DNA of 17,500 bases from contig CM018906.1 of the NCBI GenBank assembly GCA_009663005.1, forward strand, positions 20,009,288-20,026,787, in the 5' to 3' direction. The notes under the pieces were generated by a model. It was not told the origin of the DNA and did not search any database. It worked only from the letters and a program-made list of their open reading frames with translations. Each line of letters starts with the position of its first letter. Position 1 is the stretch's first letter. Below are positions 10,143 to 17,500 of the stretch, one piece after another. The translations under genes and the position numbers were made by a program. The stretch is from Actinidia chinensis (lineage: Eukaryota; Streptophyta; Magnoliopsida; Ericales; Actinidiaceae).

Positions 10143-11184
10143 AACCTCGGCCTTGTCGTGGTTGATTATTCCTCCTTCCAGCTGGAGGCTACGGGACTGA
10201 GGCTGATGCCGATGTCGATGTTCCAGTTACTTATATTCTCGTTGAACAATCTTTAATCTGATGTCCCTCTTGGCCACACCCATAACATGCTCTAGTTCCC
10301 ATACCACACTCACCTTGATGCTTTTTCTGACAAGTTGGGCATGTTGGTAACTCATTAGACCCACTTCTTCCTTGACTTATAGTATTCCTTTGCTAGGCTA
10401 ATGAATTCTTACTTGATGATCCTAAACTTTGCCATTTTGAACTCTGTTCTCTGCTCATATTTCCTCTTGACCTCTTCTTCCTAGTTTCTCAGAATTAAGA
10501 TATTTCATTCAAAGATTCTTCAGCAATTAGTGCTCATTGAAGAACCTTCTGATGAGTTGGCAATCGCAATATATTTACCTTGTTTTTGATGTTCCATCGT
10601 AGTCCAACTTCAAACCGTCTCGCCATGCGAGATTCCATGGACACTATATGAGGTATAACTGATACTCCATAAACTTGGCATTGTATCTACTACTGCCACG
10701 TCCCCCACTTCTGTCAATTTAGAATTCTTAAACTTTCTAATTCGGACTAGCCCAAAAATACGCCTATTAAATACTTTTAGGAATCTGGGCCATAACCTAA
10801 TGGCTCTAAGGGCTTTCTCATTGTCACCAATAAAAGTGGCTCCTCAAAAGTAAACGTGCAAAAGACCCTTCTTTGTTCATCGGTGGACAGTAAGACTTTG
10901 AACACCCTATCGATTCCCAAGAGCCAAGACTATGTAGCTATGGGATCTGGGGTTCCATAAAAAGATGGAGACTTCAATTGTTGAAACTGCTTAATCGTAG
11001 TCATGGTTCATCATTTCTACTCCTGGCATTGACATTGCAGTTGCTGTGGTGCATTATCGTGGTTATTATTATTATGAGCATTCTGGCTGGACCACCTGAA
11101 CGAGTCCCTCTAGGATCCTCTCAATATGATCGATTCGGCCTTCAGGCTGCGCGACCCCTCTACGGCCTCCCCTCTTAGGCGGCA
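10143..11184 (-). pseudogene. Element B gag polyprotein (degenerate)
   Basis: The start at 11184 gives MPPKRGGRRGVAQPEGRID on the minus strand, a beginning typical of chromovirus gag. Four consecutive stop codons follow near 11070, where a repeated TTATTA on the plus strand has grown or slipped. After a shift the gag core appears (FQQLKSPSFYGTPDP near 10940-10990). Near the C-terminus are a short cysteine motif CPTCQKKHQGEC (10306-10341) and a CCHC knuckle CYGCGQEGHQIKDC (10246-10287), both intact. Frameshifts and stops are spread through 10480-10860. Gag would have formed the particle and bound RNA. Confidence 0.83.
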
Positions 11185-11260
11185 TTACTTCTACAAATAC
11201 ATCAAGCATTTAAATGTTTAGCATACTAATATTTACGTCATATCTTAGCAATTCATATTT
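11185..11260 (-). other. Untranslated leader of element B, gag-proximal piece
   Basis: These 76 bases lie between the gag start and the inserted solo LTR. Together with 13348-13496 they make an original leader of roughly 220 bases between the primer-binding site and gag. The last five bases (TATTT) are one half of the target duplication of the solo LTR. No other signal is seen. Confidence 0.6.
11256..11260. repeat. Target site duplication, left half
   Basis: TATTT directly before the TGTAACACC start of the solo LTR. The same five bases follow its TGACA end at 13348-13352. Five bases is the usual target duplication of Ty3/gypsy elements. Confidence 0.85.
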
Positions 11261-13347
11261 TGTAACACCCCGAATCCGTAATTCCATAAATCGTATAGAT
11301 TATGAGTGTACGTTATTAAAGCGAAGTGTTAGAGATTTAAGAGAGTAAAGGAGACCAAACCTAAGTTAGAATAAATTTAAAACTTTAAGAAGACTTTAAG
11401 GTTTTTTTGCCCATTTTCCTCTTGTCCTTCTGAACTCCCATATGGAGTTCGAACGCTCAAGGCCAAAAATACAAATTTCCAAGCTCGCATGTTTCGAACT
11501 TAGGCAAGGAGTTCGAACCCTCAGTGTCCAAAAATCCTTCTCTAGCGTCCGAACCTTAAAGGGACGTTCGAACGCCAACATTAAAAATGAGAAATAGCCA
11601 GAATCACTAGGTTTAAATGGGGGAGTCACATGGGATAATTTCCCATGTGTCTCAGGCAATTAACATACATATCACACTTCCTCCACCACACTGCTCCCAA
11701 CCACACATCGGCAATAGAAGAGAAGAAGCCAAAGAGAGGGACAACTTGTAAATCTTCATTCAAAGCAGGAGGAGCCATTATTGGCTTGAAAAATATTGGT
11801 GAGTACAAAACCCGCATATATCCAACTCCATGTATTTGTATAGTTTAGGGTTTTAACTTGGTTCCAAAATCTAGTATGTTAGGGTTCGAATTAAATGGTA
11901 TAAATTTAAGTATATAGTTCTCCTAAGTTATTTTGGAGTATTATAAGTCTAGAAAGATTGAGTTGATTTGCTTTGCTTTTGTTTTAGTAGAAATTAAGTT
12001 CAGTTCCTGTTCATGCTGCAAAAATACAGGGAGCGGTCAACGCTTAGAACGCGTCCGACGGTCCAGGTCCGACGCCAGACTTAGCCCTTGAACTTGGAGT
12101 TTCGAATGCCTAGGCCATTTTCAATTAGTTTGGCCTTTTTCGTTAGAACTTTAAATATGCCCAAATTATGAAGAGTTCTTTGATTGACCTATATGAGACT
12201 TAGGCCATGTTAAGAAGTCTTGACCTAAAATTGAATACCTAAAATTTAGTCAAGAGTTTTCTTAGTTAATTTGAGATATTTTCATTTTCCTTATCTCATT
12301 GTAGGGACACTAGTTTAGGCCTCGCAAGGAACACTCAATTGATTAAACGCTGGGGGCATAGACAACAATATCATGTATTTTCAAAATGTGTGATAGCCAG
12401 TCGAAAGTGTATATTTCAAATTTTTTCATTTGTGATAGCAGGGGAGTGGGGGGTGGGCTGTGTCTGTGCCACAAAGCAGGCGGTCTAATACATCAGTGGG
12501 GCGGCATCAATGAAGATGAAGCATGTGCATACAAATTATGGCGTGTGAAGTGTGGACAGGATTTTTGCCTTTCAGTGAAACGTATGATGTCAAAGTATAG
12601 GCAGGTGACACTCGGAGTCCCCCTGTTGTGGGACCTTAATCTAACCTAATGGTCCTAAAAGGTAAATAAGGGACGTGAAATAAATCATTTACAAGGGATC
12701 TCTCAGCCTAAAGAGCCACCCGACCTATATGGTCCCATGTTAGTTTATGTTAATCCGAGTTGTACGTTTTCATGATATGCTATGTATATTTATGGAAAAC
12801 AAGTGACGCCATTTTATGCAAGATCAGTTTATGAACTGATGTTTTCCAAAACGATTATGTTATGCTCCTTGTTCCACACGTTGATGTATGTATATCTGAA
12901 AATAATCCATGTATTTTACGTTCATGCATCTGTTGTATTCACTAAGTTTTTATCTTACATTTTCGAAAACCTTTTCATGAAGCCCAAGGAAGAACTGTAG
13001 AAGGATGTTGAAGCATATATTGTAGTTTGATAGCCCAAGGCTTTATGTTCCATGTTATGGACTAGATCCTAAATTACACGTAATGATATTGGCCATCAGA
13101 CATATGTTTTAAATTTGGTTTGGCCTTGTTTTATGTATGTAAAAATTTAAGATTAGGCACAGCTCTGTTGTACGTTAATGAAAAATGACACTAATTTATT
13201 TTTAGTTAAGACGTTTCCTCCCAAAAAATATTTTATATTCTTTTAAACGAGTAATGCATCAGGTTAAAGGTAGTTGGAGCCTTGTCCGGGCAATCCGTCG
13301 GCCATCACGCGCCCACGATCTCATAGGCCGGGTTGCCTGGCGTGACA
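11261..13347 (+). mobile_element. Solo LTR inserted in element B leader, opposite orientation
   Basis: The plus strand runs from TGTAACACCCCGAATCCG to GGCGTGACA, 2,087 bases, flanked by TATTT on both sides. Its ends and several inner blocks match the reverse complement of LTR1 and LTR2: the start, the CACATGGGA palindrome (11627-11649), the GAGCCACCCGACCTATATGG block near 12713 and the GC-rich block near 13290-13325. Other parts differ, so it is a diverged subfamily. No gag, pol, primer-binding site or polypurine tract is attached, so it is a solo LTR left by recombination between two LTRs. It carries TTCGAA palindromes at 11446-11455 and 11565-11574. The inner open frames are not gene-like. 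Confidence 0.88.
11627..11649. repeat. Conserved palindrome in the solo LTR
   Basis: Arms CACATGGGA and TCCCATGTG around a TAATT loop, followed by TGTCTC-type sequence as in the other LTRs. The arms are perfect in an otherwise diverged LTR. Confidence 0.85.
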
Positions 13348-13352
13348 TATTT
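13348..13352. repeat. Target site duplication, right half
   Basis: TATTT directly after the TGACA end of the solo LTR, identical to 11256-11260. Confidence 0.85.
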
Positions 13353-13496
13353 TTATAGTACATAACATATGCTAATCAATTCGAGAATTCTATCTAGACG
13401 TGACTTTATCGTATGGTGTCAAAACCTATCGTTCTTCTTGATATGACATAATCTTATGGACCCAATTTATTGTTCTGTGTATTGTGTCAACTTATT
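13348..13496 (-). other. Untranslated leader of element B, primer-proximal piece
   Basis: About 150 bases between the solo LTR and the primer-binding site. It is AT-rich with no coding sign and completes the element B leader with 11185-11260. Confidence 0.55.
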
Positions 13497-13508
13497 GCTC
13501 TGATACCA
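13497..13508 (-). other. Primer-binding site of element B (initiator tRNA-Met)
   Basis: The minus strand reads TGGTATCAGAGC, a perfect complement of the 3' end of plant initiator tRNA-Met. It lies 3 bases from the LTR that begins at 13512. This fixes the orientation of element B (minus) and identifies 13512-15545 as its 5' LTR. Confidence 0.92.
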
Positions 13509-13598
13509 ACCAGTCACGCCCTGCAACCCGACCTATGCGGATCGTGGGCGTGTGATAGCCGGCGGCTTCCCCGCCAAGGCCGACTTACCTTTGTAAGA

Positions 13599-13640
<42 letters not shown>

Positions 13641-14701
13641 TTTTTCGCAGAAACGTCATAATACTTAAAAATAAAAAATGCGATGTGCATACCAAGTATA
13701 TAAAGTTGTGGCCCTAAATATTTTTAAACTTTATACTCCAAAATAAGGCCAACTTTAACATACATTACATATCGTGCCAATAAATTACATACATGGGGTC
13801 TATCCACATCATAATTACATAAAGGTCCCTTGATAAAAACTATGATCGTGAAAGCGTACTTTCTTCTAAGGCTTCTTCATTGGCTTTCCTGACAATATTT
13901 TCAAGAAAGGAATTTAAAGATAGTGAATAACAGCATACATGAAGGTAAAATATACCATTGAATCATTTGATAGCATCCATATATCATTAGTCATAAGATA
14001 AGTGCGTATAACAATAACTTTTCTGGAAACATGCTTTTTCGATAAACTTGGAAGTTCCTATAGACATGGCATCACTTTCTTTTCATAATCATACATAACG
14101 TAATAAAAAGGTGTAACCACTCGGTATAACATGATGATCATATAGGCCTATGGCTCTTTAGGCCGGAGATATATCGATTGTAGATGGTTTATTTCACGTC
14201 CCCCATCTACTTTCTAGGACCATTAGGATAGATTAAGGTCCCACCACGGGGGACCCCGAGTGTCACTATGCATATATATTTTGAACATAATTCATTTCAC
14301 ATGTAAACCAACATCCATGGTTTTATTCATAACATAAAAAAATAGCATATATTTTTGAAGACATGACATTTATATTGTGAACATATCATTAATGCATTGA
14401 AAGTATGGAAAATAATTAAATATACAATAGTATGTATTGAAACTATTTTGAAAATACGTAATTTTATTCATGACATCGTGTTACTCACCTCGATTTCCTT
14501 AGCTATGTGCTACTCTTGGCGTTCTTATAAACAAAGGACATAAGATACAATACGTCAATACTAAGTTCCATTATATAGGAATAAAAGACTCCTTTAAGCT
14601 TAGACATTCTAAGAACGGACTTAAGGTCTCTAGATGATTAGGTCTAAAAGTTTAATATGTCTGGATAACACTAAAATGCTTTAAGGGAAAAGGCTGACGA
14701 C

Positions 14702-14764
14702 ATAAAGTGAAGTTAGGTCGTCCTAAGGTGAACTTAGATCGATCTCAGGTGAAGTTAGGTCGAC
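14702..14764. repeat. 21-bp tandem repeat, three units, in LTR2
   Basis: Three 21-base units begin at 14702, 14723 and 14744, the homologues of 6061-6123. The middle unit has drifted most (GTGAACTTAGATCGAT). As in LTR1, GACGACCTAGGTTTGAT follows. Confidence 0.82.
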
Positions 14765-15185
14765 CTAAGTTGACGACCTAGGTTTGATCAGAAAGATTGG
14801 CTGATAACCTAAGTTAGAATAAGTCATCCTAAATTGATGACCTAAGTTTGATAGATTCCCAGAACTTTCGATTTTCATTCAAACTAGATCAAACCTTCTC
14901 CAAAACTCAAGGGATCTAAAAATTTACTCATTGGGATGGAAATATCTCAAAATGGAAGAGAATTAACCATTAAAACAAAGGAATCTAGGATTGAAAGTTA
15001 AAACCCTAACTTTCAAAAATTTTGGGGATTTCACTCCCAACAATATAATTCTTCTAATGTAAAGCTTCAAGCTCTCAAATTTGACTAATTGGGACTTAAA
15101 GAAATCTCCTAGTACAAACTTAAACTCTTCTAAGTGCATCAAAGATAAAACCCTAAAAGTTTCTCCAACTATTAGACATACAACA

Positions 15186-15194
15186 TATATATAT
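15186..15194 (-). promoter_or_regulatory. Possible TATA box of LTR2
   Basis: A TATATATA run on the minus strand lies about 350 bases into the LTR, downstream of a purine-rich tract (minus strand of 15265-15330). LTR1 has a slightly altered version near 6545-6553. This layout is plausible for an LTR promoter, but simple AT runs are common here and no start site can be seen. Confidence 0.25.
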
Positions 15195-15385
15195 CTACAA
15201 CTTTGATTTTTCACCTCTTTTGAACTTGTTGGAGTCGTTAATGACTTCTTTTGACTTGGATTGAGCTCTCCAACTTCCTCTCTTCTTCCTCCTTCCTTCT
15301 CTCTTTTCTCACTTTCTTTTTCTCTCTCTACAAAGTATGTGGGTGTTTGTGTTTGTGTTTGTGTTTAGGTGTATAATAAATGAGC

Positions 15386-15409
15386 CACATGGGAAAATAA
15401 TCCCATGTG
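15386..15409. repeat. Conserved palindrome in LTR2
   Basis: Arms CACATGGGA and TCCCATGTG pair perfectly around a 6-base AAATAA loop. The same structure is at 6732-6753 in LTR1, with arms one base shorter on both sides, and at 11627-11649 in the solo LTR, with full arms and a TAATT loop. It lies near the start of the LTR as transcribed. Confidence 0.85.
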
Positions 15410-16486
15410 TCTCCCTTTCAAAACCTTAGGTACACTCAGCTCCTAATTGGTTCACTTAGGTCCTTAACTTCTAACAATCCATCCTAATTATCGTACACGT
15501 CTTACTGTATACGATTAATGGAGTTTAAGGATTCGGGGTTTTACATAAACATTCACTGATAATTTAAAACTAAACCAAATAAACATATATATACATTCTG
15601 AACTGAAATATAAACAAACTCTCTGTAAAACATAAGACATTTATACAACCAATAGAAAACTCGATGAAATTGTACAAAGGCAAGAACTTTCCCAAGTTCT
15701 GCCAACGACATCCAAACTCCACTAGGAAATCCATCATAGCTTGGATTACGAGCACAGTGAACCCGACAGCTATTCGTACCTCTTCAGCTGTCACAATAAT
15801 ATGTGTGGGTGTGAGCTAAAAGTCAACGTGCTCACAATAGATAATCAAACTCATAAGGAATAATGTAAGTAAACATCCATTATAAACATCTAGAATAGAG
15901 TGTATCAATGCAATAATGCATCATCCACATGTGCGCACAAATTTAGATAACATTAGCCCAAATATTGACGGCTCGTTATCAACGATGCCCCACATCGACA
16001 CCCTATAAAATCAACCCTACATCGGTTAATCTTTAGGTTAGCCTCACATCGGCATAACCTTTCTCCATGCAATGTATTGGCATATAAGATAAATGATGTG
16101 CATTGCCATCTCATATATATATATCATTATCATTCAACATTAATCATCAAGTTATTCAATTCAATATGAATAAGACCATCTATATCCCCACCTGTCATTA
16201 CACTCACACTTGAGAAGATCACTCTTTAAGTTGCCCCCAAAGGCCCTCTCCTTAGCTCCTGTCATTCACAATTTCATCAATGTACAAATACAATGTATAT
16301 ATCATCAATATGAACTACATAACATATGCATTTTCCACACCTCCTATACAACTTACATGAGCTTACATATTGGTTCAGCAATGCACTGTCATAATCTCCT
16401 TCAAAATGCAATGCCCCAAATTTATGCAAAATAGACCTAAGCGTTCAAAAGTTCTGAGAGTGAAATTGCCTTAAAAAATAGTCTGG

Positions 16487-16672
16487 CGTTCGAACGTTGC
16501 CCCTAATTGTCTTGGCATTCGAACGCTTGCCTAAAATGACCTGGTGTTCGAACGCTCGCTTAGGCATTCGAACGCCCCTCTTCAAATGTCTGGCGTTCGA
16601 ACGTCCAGAGGCCGATTTTTCCCATTTTGTTCTAGCATTCGAACACTCTGTGCAGTGCAGGCATTCAAACAA
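16487..16672. repeat. Array of TTCGAA-centred palindromes
   Basis: The 10-base palindrome CGTTCGAACG occurs exactly at 16487-16496 and 16594-16603. One- or two-base variants lie at 16516, 16545, 16565 and 16636, and a decayed one at 16663. They are usually preceded by TGG or AGG/AGC and spaced 20 to 42 bases apart, so the unit is an irregular tandem repeat. Confidence 0.8.
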
Positions 16673-16977
16673 CCAAAAAATTCCCTGGTTCAAAGATTGC
16701 TTCTCCTATGCTAAGCTACCCAACCCCAAATCACCTTCAACACACTCCATATGAAGTCTAATGATGTAAAATGATATGAAAACACTATGAACAAGAAATT
16801 AACAATCTAAAACACACAAATCATGGATGAATTTGGTCTCCATCTTGGAAACCCTCTCTTCCTTCCTCCTTCCTCCATTTTCATGGTTAAACAACACACA
16901 AAACATGCTAAATTAACTATGATTAACACAGAATAGGATGAATTTTACCTATGGTGATGAAGGCAAGATAAATTCAA

Positions 16978-17113
16978 GCTTTTCTCCTCCAATTCTCTCA
17001 TTCTTTCCTCTCTTTTCTTTCTTTTTCTTTTTGTTCTCTCCTCTCTCACACATGAAAGCTTCAACGAACACGTTAATTCTCTCTCCTAGCTCCTCCTTTC
17101 TCTCTCTTTTCTT
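16978..17113. repeat. Pyrimidine-rich low-complexity tract
   Basis: A run of mostly C and T (TTTCCTCTCTTTTCTTTC and similar) on the plus strand. The open frame 16938-17126 is made of this tract and is not gene-like. Shorter tracts of the same kind occur in LTR1 (6625-6690) and LTR2 (15265-15330). Confidence 0.8.
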
Positions 17114-17155
17114 GCAGCCAAGATAGATATAAAGTTGTATCTATCTTTCTACATG

Positions 17156-17205
17156 TCACACACACACGTACACACACTCACACACATGACTCACACACAC
17201 TCACT
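17156..17205. repeat. CA-rich microsatellite, impure
   Basis: Repeated CACACA blocks broken by GT, CTCA and TGACT. It lies within the element A LTR. Confidence 0.8.
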
Positions 17206-17234
17206 AATCCACTTACTTAGCATAATCATTCCTA

Positions 17235-17317
17235 ATTAAGCTAATTAATCATGCTTAAGTTAAGCTAAAGATGGTGATTAATTAATCTAATTAGTCATGG
17301 ATTAAGCTAATTAATCA
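17235..17317. repeat. 17-bp direct repeat in AT-rich LTR tail
   Basis: ATTAAGCTAATTAATCA occurs exactly at 17235-17251 and 17301-17317, with further partial copies of TAATTA/TTAATTAA between. It looks like local slippage. Confidence 0.7.
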
Positions 17318-17465
17318 CACACTAATCATACTTAAAAATATAAAAATCGCACCTTAAGCCACACACATTAAACTATGCCAATTAAGCACCTTAATTAATA
17401 TGAACACCTTATCTAAATTCATGAAATTAAACTAATATGAGATTAAGAGAGTTATTGGTCTCATA

Positions 17466-17500
17466 GGTAAATTACACTTTTAGTCCCTAAAGTTTTATAA
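17466..17500. other. Sequence outside element A
   Basis: The 35 bases after the LTR terminus have no match to 34-68, as expected if this is the insertion target and not element interior. The text ACACTTTTAGTCCCT resembles wording I associate with other dispersed plant repeats, so the target may itself be repetitive. That is a weak impression. Confidence 0.4.

Larger units (their letters stand above)
13512..15545 (-). repeat. Element B 5' LTR (LTR2)
   Basis: On the plus strand it begins AGTCACGCCC (first base probably changed from T) and ends GGGGTTTTACA, 2,034 bases. It matches LTR1 along its length and, in reverse, parts of the solo LTR. Inside, from left to right: the GC-rich block CGGATCGTGGGCGTGTGAT, long AT-rich stretches, the 21-bp triple repeat (14702-14764), a pyrimidine-rich tract (15265-15330), a GTGTTT run (15343-15366) and the CACATGGGA palindrome (15386-15409). 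The open frames inside are not gene-like. It once carried the promoter for element B, reading leftward. Confidence 0.88.
15546..17465 (-). repeat. Element A right LTR, main piece
   Basis: This stretch follows LTR2 directly and ends in the 33-base LTR terminus shared with 1-33. Its first 364 bases are duplicated at 6890-7250. Contents in order: a short inverted pair TGTGAGC/GCTCACA near 15810-15835; repeats of a CACATCGG-type motif at 15985-16055; an array of TTCGAA palindromes (16487-16672); a long pyrimidine tract (16978-17113); a CA-rich run (17156-17205); and an AT-rich tail with a 17-base direct repeat. No gene is visible. Its assignment as the continuation of 4792-4923 rests on the matching terminus, the added length of about 2,050 bases and the nested layout. 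Confidence 0.68.

Noticed and set aside
12386..12649. Plus-strand open frame of 87 residues with several cysteines
   Set aside because: It lies inside the solo LTR and has no match in the related LTRs as a kept frame; the cysteines have no regular spacing.
4924..15545. Element B as a simple intact LTR-LTR pair with pol between
   Set aside because: LTR1 is not followed by a polypurine tract or pol end but by A-LTR sequence, so it cannot be the direct 3' LTR of this pol.
16487..16672. CRISPR-like array
   Set aside because: The repeats are 10 bases, imperfect and unevenly spaced, in plant LTR DNA with no cas genes.
16445..16754. Overlapping frames on both strands with repeated peptides such as LAFERP
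   Set aside because: The peptide repeats come from the TTCGAA palindrome array and not from a protein gene.
16938..17126. Plus-strand frame resembling a signal peptide or membrane segment
   Set aside because: The hydrophobic Phe/Ser/Leu run is the translation of a pyrimidine-rich tract.
1..17500. tRNA, rRNA, host genes or bacterial operon features
   Set aside because: I found no cloverleaf, rRNA text, Shine-Dalgarno pattern or long non-element reading frame on either strand.

Overview
This looks like nuclear DNA from a flowering plant, and essentially all of it is old, nested LTR retrotransposon sequence. The evidence is two Ty3/gypsy gag-pol regions with many stops and frameshifts, primer-binding sites for plant initiator tRNA-Met, long (about 2 kb) TG...CA LTRs and AT-rich DNA without compact genes. 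The chromodomain at the end of one pol and the gag/pol style point to the Tekay/Del type of chromovirus. I see no intact host gene, tRNA, rRNA or CRISPR array. The species cannot be named from this window.

Layout. Element A lies on the minus strand. Its left LTR ends at base 33, followed by a polypurine tract, chromodomain, integrase, RNase H, RT, protease and gag (start at 4617), then a mutated primer-binding site (4775-4788) and the first 132 bases of its right LTR (4792-4923). That LTR is broken by a second element and appears to resume at 15546, ending at 17465, where its last 33 bases match the LTR end at 1-33 (28 of 33). Bases 17466-17500 would then be outside element A.

Element B, also minus strand, lies inside A's right LTR. 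It has gag (start 11184), protease, RT, RNase H and integrase down to 7248, where pol is cut off. Its primer-binding site is at 13497-13508 and its 5' LTR at 13512-15545. A second LTR of the same family lies at 4924-6889. Both LTRs are followed by the same ~360 bases of A-LTR sequence (6890-7250 and 15546-15909). This is best explained by a tandem duplication followed by solo-LTR formation. A third, diverged LTR of B's general type sits in the opposite orientation in B's leader (11261-13347). It is a solo LTR with a perfect 5-bp target duplication (TATTT).

The coding domains once formed two gag-pol polyproteins for retrotransposition: gag capsid, protease processing, RT/RNase H cDNA synthesis, integrase insertion and chromodomain targeting. 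Neither element can be active in its own right. The most unusual signals are in the LTRs: a short palindrome kept in all three B-type LTRs, with matching loss of one base pair in one copy; arrays of a TTCGAA-centred palindrome; and a 21-bp triple repeat. No new biological system was recognised beyond these.
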